Shown piece after piece: positions 1 to 10,842 of a DNA stretch of 64,000 nt (position 1 is its first letter; each line of letters begins with the position of its first letter). The stretch lies in contig LR990050.1 of NCBI GenBank assembly GCA_905147135.1, positions 10,910,001 through 10,974,000 on the forward strand, in the 5' to 3' direction. The notes beneath the pieces were generated by a model. That model had not been told where the DNA came from. It worked only from the letters and a program-made list of their open reading frames with translations, and ran no database searches. Source of the DNA: Blastobasis lacticolella (Eukaryota > Arthropoda > Insecta > Lepidoptera > Blastobasidae). The translations under genes and the position numbers were made by a program.

Positions 1-1182
1 AATCTGAAAACTGACCACTCGATAAAAAATGGCCAACTTCAAAATTTTTGTAATTTTTTAAGGGATTTTAATGATATATTTTTGATGAGCACGGGTGGAA
101 GTTTTTCCTGCTGTGGCCAAACCCAAGTTAGCCACGAAATAAACAATAATGTGCAAAAGAGCAGCAAACAATGATGTGCTGCTGTTGAGATTTAATTTAC
201 AAAATAATGAGAATAATGTTTTGTTATGAAACGAATGCGCTTCCAAATGTCATTTTAGACCGCCATTACGACGAACACACCTCATTATTAATTTCTCCCT
301 TTATCAATTGCTAGACATTGCCCCCAGAGACACACTGGAGTGGTGTTTTAGGGGGCGCTGATGAAAAACGTCCGCGGTCCCGGGGGTCTCGTCCGGCGGT
401 CTAATGTTGGCACGTAATTGGCAAACTTCCCGTTCCGTTGACGATTTTCACGGGCCACTGAAGCCCGGCAGTGATGCAGAGCCTGTCATGTATTGTGTGT
501 AATGTACTAATCTATTATGAGCCACACCATTTTTATAGGCGACGAGATAGAGACTCCTTTTTATTAGCAGCGAGAATGAAGTACGTTATTATGTAGTCCA
601 ACGAATGCCAAGAGATTACGTGGTCAGACATATAATGTTAAGGTGTCTAGTCTATGATGGTTACATGTCTAGACATCGTCCTTTTACCTTGTGTAATGTC
701 GGCTGGTATAAAATTAAAAGAGGAATAACATTTCTTTCGCAGAAATTGTGTTGGCGTTAGGTTTACGCCTTATTTTGTATGTGGGCGACGAAAAAAACGA
801 TTTCGGAACTCTAATAAAATATTTCGTCTTCTTTAGATAATAATATACCTCCACAGGGTACCAATCGGCTCCGCAACCGTTCTTTAAAACTCCAAAAAAA
901 ATTATTTCATACACAACATCAAACACCGATTGTAATATCTTGGCCTTCTGAATAAAATCAGCTTCTGACCGAATTGTATGCTATCAAATTAGGTATATTG
1001 TTATTAGATATTATGTATGGGTATTAAGATAGAGCAAGAATATGCGAATGAAAAGATGTCGTGTTTGTTACCATGGTTACGTTTACCACCCATTAAATTA
1101 TAGTCTGACAAGAAAGTCGTTACAAAAATTGAGGGCGCCACTATCGTTAATATGGTATCATTGTACTGTATCAGTCCGTGAA
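1..1182. other. AT-rich sequence without a supported gene
   Basis: No reading frame with recognisable domain content, splice-site pair or repeat structure was seen on either strand. A short GC-rich patch near 365-480 has no coding signature. The right limit is the target duplication of the transposon that starts at 1191. Confidence 0.5.
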
Positions 1183-1221
1183 CTTAAAATCACAGAAATG
1201 AAACAAAAACAGAATCCATGT
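1183..1221 (+). repeat. Left target duplication and terminal inverted repeat
   Basis: CTTAAAAT (1183-1190) is the target duplication. The 31-bp terminal repeat follows at 1191-1221, reading CACAGAAATGAAACAAAAAC and onward. It pairs with 3391-3421 with one mismatch. Confidence 0.88.
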
Positions 1222-1357
1222 TACCTTAAAGAGATGTGGTGCATGCAAGGTGTGACAATCTCCTTTGTTGTACATGACATACACTTATCGGGTCTTACAA
1301 CGCGCCGCCATTTCGTAACGTTCGGACATATTTTTCCACGACGAAAAATATTTTAAA

Positions 1358-1929
1358 ATGCCGTCATGTGTAGTGAAATCGTGTAAAAGTTACTGGAAAA
1401 AATGTAACAAGGCAGGAGGAATTACCTACCACGCGTAAGTAATTATGATTCGTACTACTTTATTTATTAATGTTTTATTTACTTTTGTGCAAAATTCGAA
1501 CAAAAGTACAACGATGTGGCTACCGGTTTTTCGGGAAAACTCCCATAAAGTGGGGAAATCTTTATTAAATTTGTGACCCAGATCAGGTTCCGAATTTTTA
1601 TTACCTATCGTATCTGAAAATAACTTGAATGATTATAATTATAGTCTACCCTACGTACTGCTATGATGTAAGCATAGTAGTCCGATTTTATAAATAAATA
1701 ATATAACACCGCTTGCTGCGGAGCCCTTATTATTTTCGATCCCGATTTTATTTTAACCGGGTTATATTATTTTAATAGGTTTCCTAGAAATAAAAACCGT
1801 AAAGACGATTTGATTCTAATTATACGAAACTGTAGAAGAGAAACCAATTGGAACCCATCATCTGCGAGTACCGTGTGCAGTGCACATTTTGATGACGTGG
1901 ATTTATTAACAACCGCGAAGGGGCTATGA
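1358..1929 (+). CDS. THAP-domain protein fragment in two exons (transposon-borne)
   Basis: Exon 1 runs 1358-1434 from an ATG to the strong donor GTAAGT. Exon 2 begins at 1779 after a TTTTAATAG acceptor and runs to TGA at 1927-1929. Splicing is in phase 2 and gives 75 residues. The product shows a THAP zinc finger (C2CH): Cys4 and Cys9 (C-x4-C), then Cys59-x2-His62, with 49 residues between the two pairs, inside the known C-x(2-4)-C-x(35-50)-C-x2-H pattern. The conserved Phe-Pro after the first pair (residues 27-28) and Phe after the last His (residue 63) are present. The usual central Trp is not seen, and the AVPTF box after the finger is absent because of the stop. THAP domains bind specific DNA; in P-family transposases they sit at the N-terminus and recognise subterminal sites. 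Lying inside the terminal repeats, this is most likely the DNA-binding start of a decayed transposase. An unseen downstream exon that bypasses the stop is possible. Confidence 0.78.
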
Positions 1930-2010
1930 TGCTTGGTTGGTAACTGAATAGCTATTTTGTTTTTAATAATTTGATGTATTTGTACCCGCCTCGAATAGCA
2001 GAATAGGAAA

Positions 2011-2507
2011 ATAGGGCAGGATAGGGGTACGGCAGGGCTACGGGAGAGGTACGGCAGGGTTACGGTAGACCTAGGGGAGGGTTGCGAGAGGGGTACGGCA
2101 CGGATTATGGGAGCACGATAAGGCTACGGTGGGGGTACGGGAGGGAAACGGCAGGCGTACGGCAGGGCTGTGGGAAGGATACGGTAGGGGTACGGCAGGC
2201 CTATGGGAGGGGTACGTCAGGCATACGGTAGGGTTACAGTAGGCCTATAGGAGTGGTACGGGAGTGCTGCGGAAGGGATACGACAGGGCCACGGAAGGGG
2301 TACGGCAGGCATACGGTGTGGTTAAGTGAAGGGTGCGGGAAGGGTACGTGATGGGTACGGTAGGGGTACGGCAGGCATACGGGAGGGGTACGGCAGGGCT
2401 ACGGGAGGGATACGGCAGGGGTACGGGAGGGGTACGGCAGGCATACGGCAGGGATACGGGAGGGGTACGGGAAGGTTACGGCAGGCATACGGTACGGGAG
2501 GGTTACG
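2011..2507 (+). repeat. 11-bp G-rich minisatellite, about 45 units
   Basis: Degenerate tandem units of the form TACGG(C/G)AGG(G/C)N repeat every 11 bp; twelve consecutive units between about 2365 and 2500 are in exact register. The G-rich strand is the same strand as the THAP exons. The array begins about 80 bp after the THAP stop codon. Because 11 is not a multiple of three and the unit has no stop in any frame, reading frames through it stay open (for example 2326-2622 and 2333-2659) without any selection for coding. Confidence 0.93.
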
Positions 2508-2963
2508 AAAACAAATTGCACCGGACAGCTGTCTGTTATTTATTTTTAATTACACTGCCAGAAATGGTGAGATGCTCCTGTCTTATATATTTTATTGCTT
2601 ACAGTTACTATCATACCCTTAAGAAACGCCAAACACTTCCTCTATTCTACAGGTATTGAGTATTTACTGTATTAAAATTTACGTAATAAATAAATGGGTA
2701 AGAACCGAATAGATTTTTTATTCAGTTGGTAACTTCATTATAATCAAACAAAAATCTATCGAAACTAGTACGTTTTCGTATTTTCAGATCGCTCCGCGTT
2801 CAAAATGCGTAATTCATAAATATACCTTATTCTATGAGGAACACATTCCACTATGATCTATCGGCGCAAAACGGATTTTAATTCTGTGCCGTCCTCGCCT
2901 TAAATTTTTATACCTACTTACGAGCATTGTAGTGTAGCCTTAAGGCTAATTTCCCACAAGCGC

Positions 2964-3168
2964 GCTCCATACAAACGTAGTTTGATCATATTTTCAAAGT
3001 ACACAGGTTTTTATATTTCTATATAGAAATCTTGAATCTCGTGTAACTTTGAATTGATATATTTATTATACCACAAGCATCGATTAGCTTCTGGATTACG
3101 TCTACAAAATTTCATTGATTTTGATAGCGCAATATTGAAAATATGATCAAACTTCATTTGTATGGAGC
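2964..3168. mobile_element. Nested inverted-repeat element (MITE-like)
   Basis: A 34-bp segment at 2964-2997 starting GCTCCATACAAA is repeated in inverted orientation at 3135-3168 with two mismatches. The arms enclose 137 bp of AT-rich sequence. It lies entirely within the P-like element, so it either inserted later or was carried as cargo. The arms may continue outward with weaker identity. No target duplication was resolved, so no superfamily is assigned. Confidence 0.68.
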
Positions 3169-3390
3169 GTACTCGGGGAGACTCCTCTTATCAACATATT
3201 TCATTACTTAAGAATTTTTAAATAAATAATTACAATCAGATATTAATAATATTTATTTATTTATTATTGTAAAGTTGTATTGCTAACATAATACATAAAG
3301 AGGGCGCAATGGATCATGTATATGGTAACCCTAAAATTACGCAGCATATAAAATGGCGGCCATTTCTATGCTTCCCTCATGACTTAAGAC

Positions 3391-3429
3391 ACATGGATTC
3401 TGTTTTTGTTTAATTTCTGTGCTTAAAAT
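3391..3429 (-). repeat. Right terminal inverted repeat and target duplication
   Basis: The inverted partner of 1191-1221 lies at 3391-3421 and is followed directly by the second copy of CTTAAAAT at 3422-3429. The low divergence of both repeat and duplication suggests the insertion is not very old. Confidence 0.88.
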
Positions 3430-4264
3430 ATTAAAAAATATTATCTTCACGTCTGTGCTTTGCCTCTATTTCCAATTTCTTTGTGTCTATACCTCGTATA
3501 CTTCGATTAGAGAATTTGATACTGGTTAATATTTTATATCATATCGCACGACAACTGCGCGTGACAATCTACTGCAGAAGTGAATCTAAACAATCTGAAT
3601 ATGCCAACGGAACTCGTTACCAAGCCCTTGCATCTGCCTTTGTTGTTTAGAGTATCATGATGAAGAATAAGTAAAAGATTAAAACTATAACAGTACACTA
3701 TAATTTGGCGGTTAATTTTGTAACCTCAAATAACTGTAAACAATACTACTGAACACATTAACTTTACATAAATTTAAATGATTTCCATAAGATCACATTT
3801 TCAAAATTGAGATACGTGTTACGTATACAAAATCATTGCTATTTGGCCGAAAACATTTCCAAATCGCACAGAAACTTATTTGCTCGAAACTCGGCCATAC
3901 ACTCTGAACAACTCTAAATATTATTTTACTCGTGCCGCTATTATACGTTTTTGCATTCGTTGCGAAAATAAATGTCCCACACAGTAAATATCCATAAATA
4001 TACACATGAAAAGTTAAACATAATAACAACAAAACCACGACAATGTCTAGCTGACGTGACAGCTGAAGTCAGTTTGACCACAGATAGGTATAGAATATTT
4101 GAGTTTGACAATAATTTAGTGTGGCCAATTTAGGCGAAAGCAGTAGTTCCCAAAACATTATTTCCACGACTTTTTTGCCAAATTATACGTACTGCATTAA
4201 ACCTTTCAATAGTGTGTGCTGAACAATCTATACAAAACCTTTCACCAGGTAAACGTTGTAATAA
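3430..4264. other. No supported gene
   Basis: AT-rich sequence right of the P-like element. A minus-strand frame at 3793-4038 has no recognisable domain or splice context. Confidence 0.45.
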
Positions 4265-4470
4265 TATACCGTCGCGGGGTGCCTGTCGGATCCCGAGATT
4301 GTTCAGCCAGCCTCAGGGTCCCCAGCGGAAAACCTTGGTCAACCTCGTTTCGCCAGCGGTAGTAGGAGACACACTTTACACCTGGCAAGCGGTGCTGAAG
4401 ATCGAAGTACGAAATGGTCGCCTATCTATTTCACGGACATCGCGTGTGTTGCGGGCCAAAGCCCGCAAAT
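4265..4470 (+). repeat. Dispersed repeat family B, longest copy
   Basis: The sequence containing CGGGGTGCCTGTCGG, then GTCAACCTCG and TTTCGCCAGCGG recurs in part at 6248-6290, 12200-12262, 23931-24122 and, inverted, 36636-36706. The order of the blocks is the same in each copy, so this is one interspersed family. No protein or promoter is recognisable, and the class is unknown. Confidence 0.6.
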
Positions 4471-4526
4471 CATAATCATAATCTCCACGCTTGGCAGGCG
4501 GATTGGAGATCGGAGTCCAAAATGGT

Positions 4527-4855
4527 TATCTTGGCGTTAATGTCCTGAATGTGCTCTCGCGCGCTAGGGCCCGGGGTCCGTCTTGACCATAATCAAGGAT
4601 TTGGCAGACCAGTTAATTACAGTGCAGCGACTGACATGACTGATCTGACATCCGTGACCCTGTTAACAGGATAACCTGACCAGATTCAATCATGGTTACA
4701 CATATAGTCACCTGAATGTTAAGGTTACATCACGATGTTTTCCCTCACCGTAAGAGAATCGATTAGTGTTCAAGTAATGTATATAACACAGGGGTTCGAA
4801 CCCGGTACCTCGGGTTATGACTCGGGCTCGTTAACCATTAGGACACTGACGCTCC
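4527..4855 (-). mobile_element. SINE with GAT-type tail, copy 1 (minus strand)
   Basis: This is a diverged copy of the element that is complete at 48377-48742. On the minus strand it starts with the tRNA-like head (GGGTTCGAACCCGG, the box-B region, near 4792-4806) and ends at the CTTGGCGTTAATG block near 4530. The box-A side of the head is degraded. No clear target duplication was found. Confidence 0.75.
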
Positions 4856-6247
4856 TGTCGGTCGATCTAAGTGCAGTTCTACTCTGCCGGACACCACACG
4901 ACCTTACGATAAACAAGTAAATGAAATCGTAAATAGTAGCCCTTTAAACCAAACCGAACCGAAGAAAATTACGAAAACATCCAATACTTTCCGTAACCGC
5001 TACTGCTCAATTGGAATCGTCATTCGGCGTTAATGTGGGCCATGCCCGTATTTGCTGATGTCACAGCGGCTGACAATATCGTATTTAAGCGTTAATTTTC
5101 TGCTATATTTTTGGGCGAGTGGGTATGGCCGATTTCCATTATGAGGGTAGGTAGGTGTCATACGCGTGTGTGTGAACCGAGCGGAACCATTGGCTTTTCT
5201 GAATGACGCCCTTATCTCTGCTGGCATGGCTGGGAACACAGCGCTTCCGTGCCGCCCGACGCTCGGATGTGGTAATGAAAACTATTGTTCTACGCCACAA
5301 CTCCGCACAGGTCTAGTGTCATTTAGGCTAGCAAAAGTTTGTTTTAATCTCTTTTAATGGAACTCGCAGCGGCAGGTGTGTGGAGCGCTTCAGGTTTATC
5401 CTAGAAGTTAGTTAAAGTAGCTGTATTTTTCACAGTTCACGAGCGAAAGTCAATGAGATGTATGTAAGTATTTCGATATTGTGAATGATACACGGCCAAT
5501 TTAAGAAAAATTGACACTTATCCTCTTGGGAGTAGGTGACGCGTTTTGGTCTTTGACAAAAGCGTTGGAATCGAATTTTCACCGAATTTTTTTAACAGCC
5601 TCCGTTGCCACCACTGCTGAAGTCTGACGGGTCACTGATGCACGCTGCTGAGAAGAAAGCACACAGCTGGACACAGCAAGAAAAACTTCATCCAGATGCA
5701 TGACTGCACCTGTTAACCGCCTAATTTTTGTTACTTCCATCTGTGTTAGCGACGCGATACAGTCATACGTTTAGATATAGGTACCTATAGTAAATAAGCG
5801 AGATGTAAATCTTTACCTACCAACCTACCAACCTATTGTAATGAATTTGGTTTTTATCAATATATGTGGTTAAACTGCCTGTCCAATAAAACCACTGTTC
5901 AGACACCCACTTGACACACTGCTTATCTATAAGAGCCACAGAGCGCACGTTGATTGGACTCGCAAATTTGCCCACGTTAAAATCTCAACCGTCTTCGTTA
6001 TTTCATCCCCCACACTCTGTAAATTTATAGAGCGTGCAGTTAATAATAAGTAATATGTATAAGCAATAAAGAATTTTTCATTCATTTCATTCATTCATAA
6101 TAATAAACTTCTGGCTTACCTTAACACTTCTGACAACCAATACGGATTCCGCCGTGGTCGGTTGACTGGGTATCTTTTGGTGTATGGCACACACTTATGG
6201 AAAGAGGCCCTTGCGATGCATAGCGAGACACTTGCCATGTCTCAAAA
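4856..6247. other. No supported gene
   Basis: Frames at 5030-5239 and 5166-5357 overlap on opposite strands and have no domain or splice support. Nothing else was resolved. Confidence 0.45.
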
Positions 6248-6370
6248 ACTGTCGCAGGGTGCCAACCGGCTCCCGAGACTTATCAATGAATTTATTGTTC
6301 AACAAACTGTTTTATTTTAATCTACGCAGTGACAAACAAGCAGACAGCACCTGATGGTAAGCAGTAACTT
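6248..6370 (+). repeat. Fragments of two dispersed repeats
   Basis: 6248-6290 matches the CAGGGTGCCAACCGGCTCC part of family B. 6325-6365 holds GACAAACAAGC and CACCTGATGGTAAGCAGT, a block repeated at 36931-37020 and in part at 37481-37522. Confidence 0.55.
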
Positions 6371-9300
6371 AATCTTGATTTATCAATATTTAAGATATAA
6401 CTTCTAGCCATTGTAATTTTCAACAAATAATCTACTACGCTCAACTCATTTTGTAACAACGCATTTTAGGTCAACCTTCAAAGCCTTTTATAAATAATAC
6501 ATAGCCGACCCGTATAAAAAGGCAATTATCTAAAAAGCAACGATCCCTTAGATTAATTCATTTCTTGTCCCGTAGCCCAACTGCGTCAGCTTTATACGGC
6601 CAGCCGAGATGCAAAAGTGTCGTGAGAGTAAATATAACACTAAAGAGGCATCGTTATCAGGCCCATTTTCTGCGGCCCTCGAATGTCAAACATATAGGGT
6701 TACCAGTCTCAGCTCGCTAATGGACACTCGTGAGGCCGCGCCGGGCCCCGTGTTTTGACACCCTCTCCTCAAGAATGGGAGCCTTTATGCTGAACAGGAA
6801 TCAGATGAGCCGTCACGCCCGCCACTATCGCCCGCCACATTAACTCTGAAACACTACACGCCTTTGCAGGGGTTAAATCAACATAATAATATGATATTCT
6901 CGAGAGTTATCGCGGTCTTTTTTTATTATGGAAACTATTTTGAGATACTACACTATTGTTCTTTGTACATCTCCACGTGCACTTTAATGTTCTATTGATT
7001 TTATTAGACTTTGAATCACATCTTCCTCCAAACGCACACCCTAATGGCCGAACCATTATTTTTTCACCGCTCCCGGCCATGTCTGCGAAAAAGGCAAAAA
7101 CAACGTTTGAAAAACAGCAGCCACATTGGAGTTCATATATTTTTATCTGGCTCCATGAACCGGGGGATAAGTAGAAATCGCCTGTGGATGCAATTAGAGA
7201 AATGAATCGCGTGATCTCCGCTTTTATCTTTTATCCTGTAACTGCCGGCAATAACCGCCGCTTGGAATATAATGGACGTACGAACATCCGTGCCGATAGA
7301 AATTTCATTGTTGTAAACTTATTCCGCACTACATACGAGCTCGGCATCAGCTTTAAAAGCTTTTAAATGGTTTCGAAGCACGGCCGTTATTAAGGACAAC
7401 AGCTCACCTACAATATGGGGCGTGGTTCCTTAATATTTCACAGAAATAGAACGCTACTTAACGTGTATTTACAGTATTTGAGAAAGTTGGAGACCTACTT
7501 AATAAGTTTTAATGGAATTGTTATTGGAAGTATGGATATGGGCACCATTTGGGGAAAAATTCGCCTCTTCGTAGCGGATTATTTAAATATGTCTTATCTG
7601 ATTTGATACGTAAATATCTATAGATATTTACCTAAATAATCACCGCTTCTTTTCTTCAATTACAGAGTTTTGCGACATATGACAGTGTACCCCTGTGTTG
7701 GTTGGAAAAATAAGGTTGTTAGAGAATTACCGAATATAATTTGTACAACTAAGTTCAATAAGCTTTTGGGTTAAAGTAATGTGTAGTGGCAAAATGGGTT
7801 ATCAAAAAACTCTGGATGCGAAAGTAGGCGATTGCAAATAGCAGCGCTTGTGACGGGTTCTTTGATAAACTCGTATTTCATTGTCATTCAACAGAGAGTT
7901 TGCTATTATATAGTTTGCTATGGCCACACTCAGCACGCACTCGGCTTTGGTTGTTTCCGAAGATTCGGCACTGTCTTCATTAATTAAAATTGTAAATGTT
8001 ACCATGATTAAAATACTTATTCTCTTCGGAGTTAAATGTTACAGGTAATTCGTAGCCGTACGTTTATAACGTTTTAGAAATATTAAGATATTAGCTTATT
8101 GTGAATATCTACACATTTGTAAAACAGCCGCCCATTCATTCACAGTTGAACTTTACTCGTTTTGGTCCCTACATTAATAAGGAAGTCAACATTTCTAAGT
8201 CCCGTTGCGTGACGGCTAATAGTTCCGAAACCCATTTCACGGCTCCGTAAGGCTGGCTCGTAATTTGAATAAGTTGTAGAAATTATATCATTACCTGGCG
8301 CTGACGTTCGAACGCTTTTAAATAGCAGTGAGTGGGTAAGTCGGCTGGAATTTTTCCGAGCGTTTTCAGGTGAACACTGAAAGGCTGTTTCCGGCGGGAA
8401 CAGTACACGGAAATGTACTAGGGGTTGAGAAAAACGTGGGAGCTCAACCTAAACTAGTTTACGGCGGCGCCGATATGCGACAAGACTTGCAGCGCCATTT
8501 GCGAGAGGAATGCCATTTGCTTTATCTAGCGGCCACTCGTCTGCAGTATTTAGGGGTCTACGCCACCTGTGCTTAGCATAAACCTGTTTTTTTTCTTCAT
8601 TTTATTTCAATGCTTCATATATATATTCTTTATTGTACACAATAGAAGTAACAGTAATGCTACAGTAGAAATAGTTGTACAAAGGTGGACTAAAGGTGGT
8701 ATCTCCAGAAGAGATTCATATAAATTTTTAGCAAAATTTTGTGTTTTTTGTTAAAATATTTTAGATACTTAAGTCAGTTTATGGGCAAATAGCAAATTAA
8801 TTATTTTTATTAGTACTATCACTTCATCTATTTCTGCCGAAAAGCAACATTTATTGCATTTGTTTTTTGCGGTTTGAGCATTTGAGTGAGTGTTGCTAAT
8901 TATTTATTAGTCACTGGTTTATTTTCACGAAAAAAACTAAATGATTAAGTGCCTTTCGGATACCGTATAAAAGACTTAAGCTTGTTAACAAAGATCTTCT
9001 CAGTTCAAAGCAGGTGAATTTATACGGGTAGGTAACATTTATCATACCTATCTTCCTATTTTATCTGTCTAGAAAACGGCTTCATCACGGCTCAGGTGCT
9101 CAAGGTTCATATTCTGATGCAAGACTATTTAAGTATTCTTCGAATATAAATGTTAATGTTAAGTATGTAGTATCGGCCAGTTAAAAGTCGGAATCATATA
9201 AAGGGTTACGTACAGTCAGTTGCAGAACGAAATGACCTCCTTAGCATACATAAAATGTATGATAGAGGGGTCCATTCACTCTGCAGCTGACTGTGGACTA

Positions 9301-10334
9301 TGTACTGTCAGCTTCACAGTGAATGGACCTTTGTAACCTGTACGTCATTAAGACTACATCATATTAGTATTATATTTATGCGTACGTCGCTGCGTCAGTC
9401 GTGTAACTAATACAAATGTATGGCTCATGTAGCTTTAGATATACTAGAGTATGATTGACGTAAAGTACGTTGTAATAGAAAAGGACAAAAGTTAAGCACG
9501 ACACAATCACGATTACAAGCTCATATACAAAACAATTTATTTTTCTATGGGTGCTTCCATGTATTTTTTTCTTGTAAGGTTTTATTGTTATGATAAGGTT
9601 CTGTTTTTTTTCTAATTTAACTTCAAAAGAATAATAAAGTAAAAAACGAGGCTGAGCAATAAAGTGCTTATCTATCTTTCTATCTGACTTACAATAATTA
9701 TGGAATTCCACGAGCCCGGCTTATTTCCAATATTGGATCGTATAATTTTATAATTATCTGTTATATCTTGGTAAAGCATTTTCTCCGTTGGTAACCGTCT
9801 GAAAGACGCCGGCTGAACCGGCGTGGCGCAAAGCCCCTCAGAAGAGAGACTTATCACATTTTCCCATATCGATGCATGATTTATGAAATAGGAGCGAAAG
9901 AAAATTATCCGCGCGTCCCGGATGTTGTACAATGTGATTGCCTTATGTTGTTCATCTTCTGCCTTTACACGTTATTATCCCTCGTTCGACATAGAAAGGC
10001 TTCCTTTTCCTCATTGATTAACATTACGACGTACCTATAGTTAGTCTTTTATGTTGTTGGTGACATGCATCTGATTTAGAGTAGTGCAGGATCTATATGA
10101 ACTGAAGCAATACTGAACGTTGGATAGCTATATTCAAAGTTAACCATCGCAATCCCATTCGTATATTTAAGCCAGATTGAACTAAACTTAGACGACTCCA
10201 GAAACAGATCATTAAATTTAAACAACAACACAATACAATAAAAAGTACACAATACTGAAAACTTAACTAACTAAAACTAAATTAATCTAAAACTAAAAAT
10301 AAAAAAATAATCTAATAAACCGCTGCCATTAGGC
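6371..10334. other. Long stretch without a supported gene
   Basis: Frames up to 111 residues occur here (9376-9711, minus) but show no domain or splice signals. A perfect 22-bp palindrome lies at 7610-7631. Near 9212-9345, parts of a block containing GTCCATTCACTCTGCAGC recur in imperfect inverted form. No gene is called. Confidence 0.45.
7610..7631. repeat. Perfect 22-bp palindrome
   Basis: GTAAATATCTA is followed directly by its reverse complement TAGATATTTAC. It is AT-rich and could arise by chance. Confidence 0.7.
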
Positions 10335-10385
10335 GTGCCCAAAATGCTGGCGGCATTGCCACGTTGAATGGCAATGCTCAGATGC
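10335..10385 (+). repeat. Dispersed repeat, pair with 44075-44125
   Basis: The block GCCCAAAATGCTGGCGG followed by TTGAATGGCAATGCT recurs in diverged form at 44075-44125 (ACCCAAGATGCTGGCAG, then TTGAATAGCAATGCT). Both copies are preceded by A-rich sequence. This suggests the same side of one retroelement family, not identified further. Confidence 0.5.
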
Positions 10386-10433
10386 TGTGCCATGTTATTA
10401 TTTATTAATATTATTCCAAAGCCTTTAACCCCC

Positions 10434-10842
10434 CCTGACGACCTGAGTGGTTTAGTGTTCAACATCCGGTCTGCCACGCAAGAGGTCCCGGGTTCGATTC
10501 CCGGCCGGGCAGAAATTGAAAGAAGAAAGAAAGAAAATACATTTATTACACAAAGCACACCACGACACAATAACAGTTACAATTACAGACAACGGACACA
10601 TTAACATTTAAAATATCTTAATTAAGACAATATATTGTAGTCTCCCTTATTGAAATGATTAATTTTAATTTCTGTTACGGGTCTGGGTGTTCTATGTATA
10701 ATAAGTATGTATTTAAAAGTATATAAGTAGTTTATCAGTTATCTAGCACCCATAACACAAGCTTTGCTTACTTTGGGGCTAGATGGCGTTGTGTGAATTT
10801 GTCCACGATTATTTATTATTTTTATTTATTTTATTTTTATAG
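10434..10842 (+). mobile_element. tRNA-derived SINE family 2, copy 1, interrupted
   Basis: The head has a box-A-like TGAGTGGTTTA and a perfect box B in GGGTTCGATTCCC, typical of RNA polymerase III internal promoters. The body carries GGGTCTGGGTGTTCTATGTA and GGGGCTAGATGGCG, and the tail is (TATTTAT)-like. A 127-bp segment at 10522-10648 interrupts the element just after the head. The head resembles a tRNA but is fused to a long body, so it is not called as a tRNA gene. Confidence 0.85.
10522..10648 (-). mobile_element. Short insertion inside the SINE, probable retroelement 3' end
   Basis: The other family-2 copies lack this segment. It is flanked by ATTGAAA at 10515-10521 and 10649-10655, a likely 7-bp target duplication. 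On the minus strand it ends with AATAAATG and a TTTCTTTC-rich tract, as expected for a 5'-truncated non-LTR 3' end. It must be younger than the host SINE copy. Confidence 0.6.

Larger units (their letters stand above)
1191..3421 (+). mobile_element. P-superfamily-like DNA transposon, non-autonomous
   Basis: The segment is bounded by 31-bp terminal inverted repeats at 1191-1221 and 3391-3421 that differ at one position (G or T at base 10 from the end). The outermost bases are CACAGAAAT. It is flanked by a perfect direct duplication, CTTAAAAT, at 1183-1190 and 3422-3429. Known P-family elements make 8-bp target duplications, have ends of about 31 bp beginning CA, and encode a transposase with an N-terminal THAP domain; all three traits are seen here. 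A 10-bp subterminal inverted repeat, GCCGCCATTT at 1304-1313 against AAATGGCGGC at 3351-3360, lies inside the ends. The interior holds two THAP exons, an 11-bp minisatellite, an AATAAA at 2685-2690 and a nested inverted-repeat element. No catalytic transposase region was found, so mobilisation would need help from elsewhere. hAT elements also make 8-bp duplications, but the THAP exons favour P. Confidence 0.85.

Noticed and set aside
1042..1356. 104-residue plus-strand frame
   Set aside because: It runs across the transposon's left target duplication and terminal repeat, so it joins host and element sequence; no domain was seen.
2011..2507. CRISPR array or satellite with spacers
   Set aside because: Units are contiguous 11-mers without spacers in a eukaryotic context.
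2326..2659. Two overlapping frames encoding Gly/Tyr/Arg repeats
   Set aside because: Openness in several frames follows from the stop-free 11-bp unit and is not evidence of a gene by itself.
9376..9711. 111-residue minus-strand frame
   Set aside because: Composition is that of AT-rich chance sequence; no domain, splice sites or start context.
10437..10512. tRNA gene
   Set aside because: Box A and box B are present, but the sequence continues into the SINE body and recurs in other SINE copies.
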